Shown: piece after piece, positions 52,801 through 62,779 of the stretch
How positions within the stretch are numbered: the stretch's first letter is position 1
Layout of the letters: each line of letters begins with the position of its first letter
Source: Haliotis asinina
Taxonomy: Eukaryota; Mollusca; Gastropoda; Lepetellida; Haliotidae
Reading direction: 5' to 3'
Assembly: GCF_037392515.1 (NCBI RefSeq)
Contig: NC_090295.1
Location: 14,527,001-14,591,000 of the forward strand
DNA length: 64,000 nucleotides
Made by a program: the position numbers and the translations under genes
The notes under the pieces: model-generated
The model's input: only the letters and a program-made list of their open reading frames with translations
Told to the model about the DNA's origin: nothing
Database searches by the model: none

Positions 52801-55672
52801 AACATAGAGCAGCCTTCATTATGTGGCAAGACGGCCGAAGCAGCCCTCGCTGAGCTCCGGAAAAGGATATACAGGATGTTGCTTCCTGAGGATGTCAACA
52901 CCGTCATCGAGTATGGCATCGACCAAATAAGCCAGCATTTTACACCCATACGAGTAAAACATGTTTTGTAGTTCCTCGTGTTCTCGTGCCTGTTAATATA
53001 TGTTCACCTGATTGTCATAGAGTTAAATCTTTTCTGAGGATTCTGTAACTCCTTTGGGTAGCAAATAATGAAACTCAATTAGGAAAAACTCGAAAGAATA
53101 TTGGTGGGATTATCTGGAACATCTACCTTCTAATACGATATCAAAAGAAAGATTTCTGGTCCACGCTTCAGAGAAAGTGTCCAATAAATCTGAAATAACA
53201 TAAATGGCATGGGATTTGATCACATGAGATTATGCCACCTCATCTCACCCCAGCAAAGATGAGACAAAGAGATGAAAGAGACAAGAAAACGGAATTACTA
53301 TGTTAATGCTTTATGATGGGGTTTCTTAGGGAGGGATATGATCCCACAGATAAACTGAACAATATTTTAAGTTTTCCTGGAACAATATTTTTTCTCCACA
53401 ATGGACAAATGGTTCACAGACAAATTTAGGAATTTATCCTGTAGTTTTCATTCAGAACGGACCACTGAATGTCCGGAGTAGCTATATAGAATAGGCCTTC
53501 AGCAAACCATGAGTGCGGCGAAAAACTAAACTCACTCATTCACAACGTTGCTGACCTTCGCCTGAAATAATGAAATGATTTGAATGAATGCTAGAGGTCA
53601 TTTCTCTTCATAAAAGAACATGTTTGCTGCGGGCAATCATCCACAATGACCTATTCCCTAGTAATTATGTTTTATATTTTCAGGTAGACGTTCACCAGTA
53701 CAGAACTGTTCCATCCATTCTGAGCATTTGTGCAGAAGATGTGGAGAGGAACGTTCAACACTTTGAGCGAATTATAACCCATCAAGAAGATGGGTGTACG
53801 TAAATTTATGCTGAAAATAGCCATGATTATGATTACAATTTGGTTACAATTTAGAAAATATGAAGCCAAAATCAACGCCCTCTTTAAGGTAATGTTTCAC
53901 AGACTATTTGGGAACAATTTTTACTGCTTTGTGTGCTTCACAACACTGTGTCAACTGTAGTTTCTTAGTCCTTATTTAGGAGGCTTTTGAAGAAACGGAT
54001 TGTTTTATTTGCAAACAATGTGTTACTAATGGTTGCATGTCATAAAACCATGTTTCCTGTGCAGTTCCTTCATCCTGATCTGCTTTAGGGGTCATTTGAA
54101 GAAACGGATTCTAATATGTACGAACAATATTTTACTAACTGTTGTGTATCAATAAGCCGTTTTTCCAATGCAGTTTCTATGTGCTGATTAAGAAGGCTTT
54201 TTAAGAAAAGTCTTCACTGTATTTCTGGACAATAGGTTTTCATGTTTTTCTCAACTCTACTTCCCTCTCAACCACCAAATCCCAATTTAAGAGTTAAACG
54301 TTTTTTAATCACCATGTACCACAACATATGTTTGTGAGTGACCAAATCCTTATCTAAAAGCTGCTGGAGAAAAGGCTTCCTGTATTAATAAAGGACACTT
54401 AAAACCCATTTTTTTCTGCAGCCACCAAGTCCTGGTTTGAGCGCTATGGAAGGAGGACAGGATTTCTGTGCCACATCCTGCGTTATTTCCTGCTGCTGAA
54501 CTGGAAGCAAAATTTGCTCATTACCGAAGATGAGTTCTGTGCACTGTTCGCTGTGGTGTTTGGCACCAGAGATGAGAGATGGTACCAAAGACTGGGCATA
54601 AAGCCTTCTCCGCGATGCGTAACCATAAGCACTTGGTTCCAGGTAGGTACGAACAAGAAATAGTTAGTGTGCTGGAACTAATTTTGTTTGAACATGTAGA
54701 ATATCATCTTCTATCGTCGCGGCCAACACACAGATGTTTCATAACCTACACCTGCCATGACATGAAAGCAGCAAAGCAGTGTGTCTGGGAGCGGCTGTGG
54801 AGTCTGTTAAAGCATTTGCTTATCACGTTGACAGGTTTGAATTTCAGTATCGGTGCCAAATGGTAATCCTATTTTCTGCTGTCCCTCTCCCTGGGATATT
54901 GTTAAAGGCGGCGTACAACCTCGATAATGTTTGTACCACCAGCAAGCGTGTGATCAGTATAATCTCCGACCTTCAATTTCAGGCCTTAATACTGCGCACA
55001 CATGACACAGCAACAATAAATGGTACACTATAATAACTTTTATAGCAAAATACACATACCGAAATGTTACCATTAACCATAACGAAGGAGTTTATCCGAA
55101 CCTCAAATTAACATTCACTCGATCACTTACTCAACTCACTCACTCACTTTGTTTCCAGAATATCTACCTCTACGCCCACAGACTCCTCGGAGAAGTCTTG
55201 TATCTGTCTGCCGAGTTCCCTACACCAGCAGACATCTTCTCCGGTGCTGTATGGAATTCATTTTATGCTTGTTGCAACTGCAAAGGTAAGAAACTTTCTC
55301 CCTCCTTAGATGTCCATCAACGTAAACCTTAACGTCTCGCCTGGGGCCCATACCTTCCATAACATAATGTACATAATTACATAATTACATCAGGGGCAAG
55401 CTTGCATTGTGATTGATTCACCCATATCGATCTGCAAATCGGCAGGATGTAAAACAATTGCATCCTTAGAAAGGATATAAAATCGTGAAGAAATGCTAGT
55501 TTTGAAGTTAATTTGTGAAGTCTGCTGTTTCTGCTTGTCAGAGGTTTTCGTTTTATATCCAGAAATGCCGACATCGGATTTCAGTCGTTGTAAAGATGAA
55601 ATGGACCAGACTCTGGCTTCCGGGGAGAACAGGGTCATCTTGAAGGAAATAGTCAATGATCTCTTCGGCTAG
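49091..55672 (+). CDS. ASTE1: Asteroid (ASTE1)-like PIN/XPG-family nuclease, seven coding exons, about 607 aa
   Basis: Exons: 49091-49825, 52002-52193, 52627-52953, 53684-53795, 54422-54642, 55159-55285, 55563-55672 (or from 55542, in frame, +7 aa). All splice phases match; TAG ends at 55672. The N-terminus MGVGGLWSY is that of the XPG/FEN1 class. Acidic residues are in the expected places: D38 (LLVDYYSF), D96 (EFVLDGAQ), E169/E170/D172 (SEEADRL), D192 and D194 (SNDTDF), D267 (MAGNDTT). The order EEADR, VLSxDxDFCxF, GND, and later the LRKRIYRMLLP and AHRLLGEVLYL blocks follow asteroid homologues (human ASTE1 679 aa), reported as a structure-specific nuclease in DNA end joining. The start is chosen because a spliced leader begins at 49066 and the MG start is family-typical. 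FAM120 is the alternative, but it lacks most of these acidic residues. Confidence 0.87.
49874..50699. mobile_element. Non-autonomous DNA transposon in ASTE1-like intron 1, with nested SINE-B
   Basis: The termini GAAGCGTATTAGGGCCACGG (49874) and CCTGGCCCTAATACGCTTC (ending 50699) are inverted repeats of about 33 bp that continue into T-rich and A-rich stretches. Inside, short CTACGTAGGA/TCTCC words occur in both orientations near each end. A SINE-B (50341-50577) and (CACG/CACT)n simple repeats (50026-50140) interrupt it. No transposase; family not assigned. Confidence 0.82.
50341..50577 (-). mobile_element. SINE-B, full-length-like, nested
   Basis: GTGAGTGAGTTTTACGCTGC, GGCGGCGGTCTGTAAATAAC, GATCGATCTGCGC-like words (GAGCATCGATCTGCGCAATT) and AAGGACCTTCTCGGGTGC. 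It sits inside the inverted-repeat element at 49874-50699, so it is younger than that element. Confidence 0.93.
50788..50900 (+). mobile_element. SINE-A, short copy
   Basis: GACTAGCACAGTGGTTAAAG, CATCCAGGTTCGATGCCTCA and GCTGCAATATTGCCATACTC. The middle spacer is deleted. ASTE1-like intron 1. Confidence 0.82.
52002..52193 (+). CDS. ASTE1: ASTE1-like exon 2: end of PIN core (GND motif)
   Basis: 64 codons, phase 0/0. IEFSIMAGNDTTKPYM supplies the last catalytic-type aspartate (D267), then LDGPRSLQNVARWVKSYE, a helical segment as after the PIN core of asteroid. Confidence 0.9.
52325..52425 (+). mobile_element. SINE-B, strongly decayed
   Basis: GGCGATTTACGGTTCGGGCG and TCATATATCTGGGTATTGCT are weak matches to the family, in the right order. 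ASTE1-like intron 2. Confidence 0.4.
52627..52953 (+). CDS. ASTE1: ASTE1-like exon 3: helical C-terminal region
   Basis: 109 codons, phase 0/0: CPGLRAAVETSRAFFTLADV, ATVNIEQPSLCGKTAEAALA, ELRKRIYRMLLP. The last block matches the 'I/LRQ.IYGLLL' block of asteroid. Confidence 0.9.
53478..53543 (+). mobile_element. SINE-B with large internal deletion
   Basis: TAGAATAGGCCTTCAGCAAA (5' part) is joined directly to CATGAGTGCGGCGAAAAACT (3' tail). ASTE1-like intron 3. Confidence 0.85.
53684..53795 (+). CDS. ASTE1: ASTE1-like exon 4
   Basis: VDVHQYRTVPSILSICAEDV, ERNVQHFERIITHQEDG. Phase 0 in; donor GTACGT at 53796 gives phase 1, which the next exon requires. Confidence 0.86.
54422..54642 (+). CDS. 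ASTE1: ASTE1-like exon 5
   Basis: TKSWFERYGRRTGFLCHILR, LLLNWKQNLLITEDEFCALF, then ERWYQRLGIKPSP and TISTWFQ. Phase 1 in, phase 0 out, donor GTAGGT. Confidence 0.88.
54788..54928 (+). mobile_element. SINE-A, decayed
   Basis: TAAAGCATTTGCTTATCACG, GACAGGTTTGAATTTCAGTA, CTGGGATATTGTTAAAGGCG and GCGTACAAC follow the family order. ASTE1-like intron 5. Confidence 0.6.
55159..55285 (+). CDS. ASTE1: ASTE1-like exon 6
   Basis: NIYLYAHRLLGEVLYLSAEF, PTPADIFSGAVWNSFYACCN. This resembles the asteroid segment with 'YLNQLLSTPLPEPDL..LYSG'. Phase 0 in, phase 1 out. Confidence 0.88.
55563..55672 (+). CDS. ASTE1: ASTE1-like exon 7: C-terminus and stop
   Basis: EMPTSDFSRCKDEMDQTLAS, GENRVILKEIVNDLFG and TAG. 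An equally good acceptor 21 bases upstream (exon from 55542, adding EVFVLYP) has a better pyrimidine tract; both keep the frame. Confidence 0.78.
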
Positions 55673-55754
55673 AGTTCAGGGAAACCAAACCGTCCTGTTC
55701 AGTGTTACCGGAAGGCCTACCTCTTTCTTTGAAAACGTGACTGTACATCGCCTA

Positions 55755-55850
55755 GAGGAGTTGCGTTCATTGCAGACTTGATTTATTCTGGATTCGAATC
55801 CCGGATTTGTTCTATTTATGAATCTTGGATTATCAGCAACATATCCATAC
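55755..55850 (+). mobile_element. Possible tRNA-derived SINE (family D)
   Basis: TGGATTCGAATCCCGGATTT is a perfect B-box context. Downstream ATTATCAGCAACATATCCAT resembles the other family D candidates. It lies in the 3' UTR of the ASTE1-like gene. Confidence 0.4.
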
Positions 55851-56074
55851 TTGTCTTCGTTTTTTCTAACATTGTCAAAGGTCAATACCTGTTTTGTCTG
55901 TCACATGAAGTTTACAAGCCGAAATGTAATTGAAATACTATGCAAATTTAAATCACTTGAAGAAACATTGGACTTGGATAGATATGTTGTTTGTTGTTAT
56001 TTCTTCCAGTGCTTCTTTGAGTTTTTCCTCGTTCCCTCGTGTTGTGTTGATGATAAATATGTATAATCTTAGAG

Positions 56075-56080
56075 AATAAA
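56075..56080 (+). promoter_or_regulatory. Polyadenylation signal of the ASTE1-like gene
   Basis: AATAAA about 400 bases after the stop codon, in AT-rich sequence. Confidence 0.55.
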
Positions 56081-56849
56081 ATACATAGTACAAAACCAAA
56101 TATCCATGAAAGAGAAATGATTGTGCTGATAAGGTTTAGAAAATGAAATTTAAAATTATATGTTACATTAGCTATGGTAGGTCTCAGTGAGATGAACAGC
56201 AATACAAAAGCAAAATGAAACATCTAAAGAAAACGCATTTTCATCGAGTTTACATGGGGTGACGCGATATTTAAACAACGTTTACGTGTAATTCAAACAT
56301 AGCTGAAGATGTGATTTATACTTGAAACGCACTTGAACGGAGTCATTTGCACAGTCTTAATGAATATGTTTTAGCTGAGTGTTGCTGAATATGTATCCTG
56401 TTCTTCCGGAAGCAATATCGCACATGCATGCAAAGAAAGTAATGTATTCCCCCGAACGTCACTAACTCGAAGCGTACAATTTTGGAATGTCTACCGTAGA
56501 CCGCTTTGAGTGACTCACTGACGCCCTAAATGCTGCAACCGTTATCAAACACTGCTGAGTCGTATTCCAGTTACTACTGGTCCTAAATGTGTCAGTGCTG
56601 AATGTCTGGAAATAAACATTCGCTGTTCTCGAAACAATAGCTGTGTAAGAAACGTGCAGGGATTGGGTGTTTACAAATAACTATTTGTGCGAATAGCCAG
56701 AATATGCATCAGTGATGAAAAATACTTTTATTCGAATTAATGTTTGCTTTATGGAGGAAAAACACAACAAAATCACTATGCTTCGTTGAACGTAGTCATG
56801 TCAATACAAAAATATATGGCACAAATGAAACAAGAACAAATTAAAAAAT

Positions 56850-56996
56850 GACCCCGAAAGTACCCGACGATTTGCGATTGTTACGAAGTTTTCCGAATTC
56901 GTGTCAAAATACCGGTTTTCGATTACCGTATCGCAATACGTATCGTTTTCATGTCAGAACCGGCAAATACCGGATTACCAGTTATACTGCACAGCC
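56850..56996. mobile_element. Fragment of a hAT-like element
   Basis: ATACCGGTTTTCGATTACCG, TATCGCAATACGTATCG and an end reading in reverse CAGGGCTGTGCAGTATAACT, a hAT-like terminus. The other end is not found. Confidence 0.4.
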
Positions 56997-57520
56997 CTGA
57001 AAGAGAAATTCACTGTTCTGGAAATAAGAACATTTGGGAGTTTCCTAACAGCTGTCAACATAGAATCAGTGGAAGGGAATTTAATGTTTTACCTTTCTGA
57101 CATCACACCATCGATGTCCCTGAAGCTCATTTAAAATTTCTTGTCAGGTTTTGGCTAATTCAAGATGACATTTTCCTTGTTCAAAAAGAAATATACAATA
57201 AAGTCCTAAAAAACAACACAAGATGAGGACTGTATTACGGTTGAGTTGCTCCGATACAGGTTTAAATTTGAATGTGATTGCTTCGTTTATGTAGAAATAC
57301 TCAATGGTCCAGGGAACGGGATTCTTCTCATAACTGTTCACACAATGTGCGAGTGAATGAGTGTGTGGGAGGTGGGTACATAGGTGTGCGAGTGAGTGAG
57401 TGAGTGAGTGTGTGGGAGGTGGGTACATAGATGTGCGAGTGAGTAATGGGGTACTGCTCAAAGTGTATTGTGCGGGATAGTTGTATACACCGTAGAAAGC
57501 TCACATATTTTGCTCTCAAC

Positions 57521-57652
57521 AATTTTCCAGCTAGCTGATGGCGGTCTGTAAAGACTCGACCAGTCAATCCAGTGATAAAACAGCATGAGCACCGTACTGC
57601 GCAAATGGGACACGATGACATGTGTTAATGATGTTATCGACCACCCGGTGTT
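57521..57652 (-). mobile_element. SINE-B, both ends truncated
   Basis: TTTTCCAGCTAGCTGATGGC, GGTCTGTAAAGACTCGACCA, GTCAATCCAGTGATAAAACA and CGACCACCCGGTG. Confidence 0.82.
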
Positions 57653-57966
57653 GTTACATAATTGCACTTGTCTCAAAGACTTTCTGTGAATGTCAAGAAG
57701 TTACTTCCATGTCTGGAGTGACTATTATGAATAATCTCTGAGCAATTATTAGGGGATATATCTGATGAATCATGATGTCTGTCTCTGTCTGTCTGAATAG
57801 GATATCCATTTACAATAGTACAAAGAGTTAGTCCAGTTACAACCAGTTCACCAGTCACAACACCAGCTATTCCATGGCGCAAACATACAAAATCAAACTG
57901 ATCATATATTTATTAATATTCATACATACCTAGTCTCAATATCTGTTAATTGTTCTGTAAGATTAA

Positions 57967-58014
57967 TATTGCTGGAATATTGCAAAAAGCGGCGTAAAGC
58001 TAAACTCACTCACC
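57967..58014 (+). mobile_element. SINE-A type 3' tail fragment
   Basis: ATTGCTGGAATATTGCAAAA, AGCGGCGTAAAGCTAAACTC, ACTCAC. Confidence 0.8.
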
Positions 58015-58044
58015 TAATAGCTAAGGAAATACTTGGAAGGAAGG

Positions 58045-58140
58045 CTTGGAAAATTTTTAATCTTTTCCAGTTTAGTTTAGAAAACCACTTTTCGAAAAAT
58101 AACCTTGAACATACATCAAATGCAAGTATTTTTGTGAGCA
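58045..58140 (+). repeat. About 95-bp direct repeat, copy 1
   Basis: TTTCCAGTTTAGTTTAGAAA, ACCACTTTTCGAAAAATA and ACATACATCAAATGCAAGTA recur at 58935-59028. A SINE-B lies between the copies. Confidence 0.75.
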
Positions 58141-58415
58141 CTTGATACAATTGATATGTGTAGCATATGCCAAGAACAGCCTTTAGGAGAACTGAATGTT
58201 TTTATTCACCACGCACGACGGTTAGCTCCAAAGGTCTAGTGTGAGTAAGTTGGGTTTTTACCACCGGGTGACCCTACCGAACCTATTAGCTATAACACGG
58301 AGGTCAGATTAAACGTGAGACCAAACATCTGTTAGTTCGGGTTATCAGGTTTTTGGTTTCTCCTACAGCACTACTTTTTCAGTCTCTTTTAGCCCCCATC
58401 AAATAAATACTGGTT

Positions 58416-58632
58416 CCCCGTGAAGATCGGGGGCAGAATTGGTCTTCAGTAACCGATTCTTGTCGTGACCGTAACCGACGCGACTGACGTCATCGGGTGG
58501 TCAGGCTTGTTGATATGTCATCGTATCCCAGTTGCTCTGATCGATACCCATGCAGTTGATCACTGGTTTATCTGGTCCGAACACGATTATTTCCAAGCTG
58601 CTGTAGCTGGAATATTGCTGAGTGCGACGTTA
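58416..58632 (+). mobile_element. SINE-B, diverged
   Basis: CCCCGTGAAGATCGGGGGCA, TCATCGGGTGGTCAGGCTTG and TAGCTGGAATATTGCTGAGT; the tail is lost. Confidence 0.87.
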
Positions 58633-58934
58633 TCAAGTGTGTTTTGGTAGGTATTGACCTAGATATACTAACTGACGGGAGATAGTGGTATTGTTATTTA
58701 CATAGAGAGACAAAGTCGGCATGTGTCAGACAAGCTGACAAAGAGTTTGATATTGCGCATGTTTTCTGAGATTATATATGATTGCGGAATATCAGTGGAA
58801 TTCCTACTGACTGGCAGGAAACAAGGGAACATACAAGTAAGTGAAAAAGTGGGTGGGCGGGTGGGGGTAAGTGAGTGAGTGTCACGTGGACGGGTGGGTA
58901 AGTCGGTGGGTGAGTGTCTGTTTGGAACGCAATC

Positions 58935-59028
58935 TCTTGATCTTTCCCAGTTTAGTTTAGAAGACCACCTTTGGAAAAATACCAACAAACCTTTAACATG
59001 CATCAAAGGCAAGTACGTTTTTGTCAAA
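58935..59028 (+). repeat. About 95-bp direct repeat, copy 2
   Basis: TTCCCAGTTTAGTTTAGAAG, ACCACCTTTGGAAAAATA and ACATGCATCAAAGGCAAGTA; compare 58045-58140. Confidence 0.75.
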
Positions 59029-59420
59029 ATAGTTCAAAGGGAACAGTTTGTTCTATGGTAATCAGTCAATGATGAATTCATTGAAGGCGTGGATCCAGAA
59101 TCAGATTTGTGTTTCTCTCACTATGCAGGTGTCAATGTAACCAGATTAGAGTTGCCTCCCCTTATTTACCAAATTCCGGTGGACAAGCCTTATTGGAAGT
59201 TTGGGAATTAGATTCAGAACTTTGCTAGCCTGTCGGACTAGATGTGCCTGAAAATCACAAGCCAACAAGATAATTTACCAGACCGAAATCTGAATGTACA
59301 AACTATGCAAAAGATTACTAAACGTATATGCGAATAACATATTGCCGACTTGACACGGGTTTCATCAATAAGTTGCTGGTATGATGAACATCTTATCAGA
59401 CTATATTCTTGCATGATGTC

Positions 59421-59704
59421 ACCCGTGAAGGTCCCGGGGTAGAATAGGCCATCAGCAACCCATGCTTGCCATAAAAAGGGACTGTGCTTGTCGTAAGAGG
59501 CGACTAACGGGATCGGGTGGTTAGGCTCGTTGACTTGGTCGACATGTCATCGGTTCCCAATTGCGCAGATCGATGCTCATGTTGTTGGTAACTGCATTGT
59601 CTAGTCCAGACCCGATTATTTACAGACTGCCGCCATATGGCTGGAATATTGCTGAGTGCGGCGTAAAACTAAACTCACTCACTCACTCACTCACTCACTC
59701 ACTC
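59421..59704 (+). mobile_element. SINE-B, complete reference copy
   Basis: It runs from ACCCGTGAAGGTCCCGGGGT through CTTGTCGTAAGAGGCGACTA, CGGTTCCCAATTGCGCAGAT and GCTGGAATATTGCTGAGTGC to GGCGTAAAACTAAACTCACT and eight more (ACTC) units, about 284 bp. TCGTTGACTTGG and CGGTTCCCAATTG are spaced like degenerate tRNA A and B boxes. Confidence 0.95.
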
Positions 59705-60108
59705 TTGCGTGTTGTACAGTAAACTATAACTTAAACAAATCGTAGAGAGTAAAATACATTTACAAAATGGCTCTATGAAAATTCACCAGCCAGTCGGATC
59801 AGTGACTGCGGAGATTTAATGGCCCTACGGGATATTCAGTAGCCGCGGGCTAGTGGCTATTTCGTATTATTTTCATAGTTCAGGCGCGCAGCAATGCAAT
59901 TTTTACGTGTGAGCCCTACATGCTGGATAGCTCTATATTGATAGTACTTGGGGTTTGCCCAACCATTTAACAACAATCATGCGTAACCTCGGGCTTTTTT
60001 ATCTATAATTGTAGCTACGCCCCTGTAGTTGACATATTAATGCCTTCAGCCCAGGGTGTACAGTGTCCAGTGATTGGCATAGGTTGAATTTATAGTCCTA
60101 AAGTTACA

Positions 60109-60255
60109 GTGAGTGAGTATGATTTTACGCCGCTTTTAGCAATATACTAGCAAAACCACTGCGGGGACACAAGAAATTGTCCTCACGCAATGTACCCATG
60201 CGGGAAATCGAACCAGAATCTATTGCGTGACGAGCGAACGCTTTCACAACCGCCC
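60109..60255 (-). mobile_element. SINE-A, near full length
   Basis: GTGAGTGAGTATGATTTTAC, GCCGCTTTTAGCAATATACT, GCGGGAAATCGAACCAGAAT and GACGAGCGAACGCTTTCACA. Confidence 0.88.
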
Positions 60256-60979
60256 CTATTTCAGTTACATCACTGCATGGCAGATTTTAAGGGACAAAAA
60301 ATGTTTACCACTCTGGGGCACACATACAAGCTCGGACATGCTTCTGACAGACCTATGATAAGGGCGAAACCTGATTCGCTCCTTCATTTATCAATGTTGG
60401 ATACACCCATGGGACGTATATCTGGACTACTCGTGGCTCTCTCGGGGGCAAACAAAATGGCAAGATGGGTTTCATCATGAAATGCTTCCTGATTTGAACA
60501 CTGGATTTCATTCTGGGACAGGTGATTGAACATAAACCTGCAAAGTTATGTCGTTATCGTTGTCCCAGACGCCAGTTCGCCGTACCCCGATAACGTGACA
60601 CATTATGCCACCCACTGTTGCATATTGTTAAGCCAGTGTCAAAGGTCGTAAACCCCATTACTCATCTGCCTTTTTTGAAACAATCGCTGACACTCATGTC
60701 TTATGCTTCCTACTGAGCGTGATAGGCAATCGATACCTGGAAAACAGTGGTCTGCGGAGTCACGATTCACTGGTAGTTACCTACCCTAACCGATCCAGGA
60801 TGCGTTTCCCGGATTCGTCCTCACAAATGACTGTATTGACTGTGTACGTGCGTCTGTGGTTTTCAAAACACTTAATATAACATCTACTGCCTCACTTTTA
60901 TTGCCTTCACTGACATGGACATTTTCCTCAAACTCCCTCTCTTTAAACACGGAGTCATTTGGATGGGACAAATTATTAT

Positions 60980-61340
60980 TATTACATAATATTTATATAG
61001 CGAACACATCCAGGCAAATAGTGCTTGCTCAAGGCACTGACATATATTTCTCTCCTTCATTGGATGTCAATCTCGACGGCTTATCGTATTATCAGTCTCA
61101 ACTCCCTAAGGATCATACAACTCTTGCTGCCATTAGGTGTACTGAGTTATTTGTAGGCGTCTCATCCTATCTAGGTACCTATTCACAGCTGGGTGGGCTG
61201 GGACACATAGTGACAGTACTTTGTCCAGTTTACTGCATGTTGCTGTACCCACAACTAGGTAAATTCATGTGGCCACCATCTGGTCATATACTAATGGATT
61301 CATGGGGTCTTTGAAGAGCACTGCGTTATGCACTGTACAC
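60980..61340. repeat. Probable interspersed repeat, unclassified
   Basis: ATTATTATTACATAATATTT, ATATAGCGAACACATCCAGG, CTTGCTCAAGGCACTGAC resembles a repeat I associate with marine invertebrate genomes. It gives a 152-codon open frame (60856-61314) with no domain. No second copy is in this window. Confidence 0.3.
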
Positions 61341-61548
61341 TAGGGGTTGGAACAACACTGACAGAGTTTGTAAACAACGCTGTCTCCAAGGTTTCTACAC
61401 CCGGTCACATGTGGGCGCGATCAGCCTCAACCTCGCTGGATCACTAGCCTGGCTCTTTGGCCACCTCGCCCAACCCGCCCTCAAATGTTTACATCACATC
61501 CCTGGCGCTCGGACTTTAAGTGATAGATCAAGTACTAGTCGGCACGAT

Positions 61549-61560
61549 GTCTGTGTCTGT

Positions 61561-61605
<45 letters not shown>

Positions 61606-61614
61606 AGTGTCTGT
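61549..61614. repeat. (GTCTGC)n hexanucleotide repeat
   Basis: About ten units of GTCTGC/GTCTGT immediately before the 127-bp satellite. Confidence 0.95.
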
Positions 61615-61663
61615 ATGTGAATGAGATGTCCATTTCTCCATATCCATATCCAACATCGGTATT

Positions 61664-62590
61664 GTACCTCAGTGCTGGACAACTCTCTCAAACGTTAGTC
61701 CAGATCTAGAATGATACATCTAGATACATCTAGCCTAGTAGCGTTCGCAAACCTTGGTTCTATTCCCCACGTGGGTACAAAGTGTGAATTGTACCTCAGT
61801 GCTGGACAACTCTCTCAAACGTTAGTCCAGATCTAGAATGATACATCTAGATACATCTAGCCTAGTAGCGTTCGCAAACCCTGGTTCTATTCCCCACGTG
61901 GGTACAAAGTGTGAATTGTACCTCAGTGCTGGACAACTCTCTCAAACGTTAGTCCAGATCTAGAATGATACATCTAGATACATCTAGCCTAGTAGCGTTC
62001 GCAAACCCTGGTTCTATTCCCCACGTCGGTACAAAGTGTGAATTGTACCTCAGTGCTGGACAACTCTCTCAAACGTTAGTCCAGATCTAGAATGATACAT
62101 CTAGATACATCTAGCCTAGTAGCGTTCGCAAACCCTGGTTCTATTCCCCACGTGGGTACAAAGTGTGAATTGTACCTCAGTGCTGGACAACTCTCTCAAA
62201 CGTTAGTCCAGATCTAGAATGATACATCTAGATACATCTAGCCTAGTAGCGTTCGCAAACCCTGGTTCTATTCCCCACGTGGGTACAAAGTGTGAATTGT
62301 ACCTCAGTGCTGGACAACTCTCTCAAACGTTAGTCCAGATCTAGATTGATACATCTAGATACATCTAGCCTAGTAGCGTTCGCAAACCCTGGTTCTATTC
62401 CCCACGTGGGTACAAAGTGTGAATTGTACCTCAGTGCAGGACAACTCTATCAAACGTTAGTCCAGATCTAGATTGATACATCTAGATACATCTAGCCTAG
62501 TAGCGTTCGCAAACCCTGGTATTCCCCACGTGGGTACAAAGTGTGAATTGTACCTCAGTGCTGGACAACTCTCTAACACGTTAGTCAAGA
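61664..62590. repeat. 127-bp satellite array containing a SINE-A head
   Basis: Unit starts at 61664, 61791, 61918, 62045, 62172, 62299 and 62426 (exactly 127 bp), then 62550 after a 3-bp deletion; a partial unit ends near 62590. The units differ at only a few sites. Each contains CTAGCCTAGTAGCGTTCGCA, CCTGGTTCTATTCCCCACGT and GGGTACAAAGTGTGAA, which is the A-box/B-box head of SINE-A. Confidence 0.95.
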
Positions 62591-62614
62591 TTGGTCGCTA
62601 TTCAAGTCCAAGGG

Positions 62615-62777
62615 CGGTAGGGTAGCCAAGTGGCTAAAGCGTTCGCTTGTCATGCCAAAGACCCTGTTTCGACACCCCACATGGGTACAGAGAGTGAAAC
62701 CCATTTCTGTTGTTCCCCGCCCTGATATTGCTGGAATATTGCTAAAAGTCGGTGCAAAGCCATACTCACTCACTGCT
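62615..62777 (+). mobile_element. SINE-A, complete copy
   Basis: GGTAGGGTAGCCAAGTGGCT, AAAGCGTTCGCTTGTCATGC, ACCCTGTTTCGACACCCCAC, GATATTGCTGGAATATTGCT, AAAAGTCGGTGCAAAGCC, ACTCACTCACT. It starts about 25 bp after the satellite ends. Confidence 0.93.
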
Positions 62778-62779
62778 CA

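Noticed and set aside
49091-55672. FAM120 (constitutive coactivator of PPAR-gamma)-like protein
   Set aside because: Overall PIN fold is shared, but the SEEADR, DTDFCVF and GND motifs are those of asteroid, not FAM120.
60856-61314. 152-codon gene
   Set aside because: The translation has no domain, begins in non-conserved DNA and overlaps what looks like an interspersed repeat.
62630-62700. Functional tRNA gene
   Set aside because: A and B boxes are present, but no cloverleaf can be closed and the sequence continues into the SINE-A body and tail.
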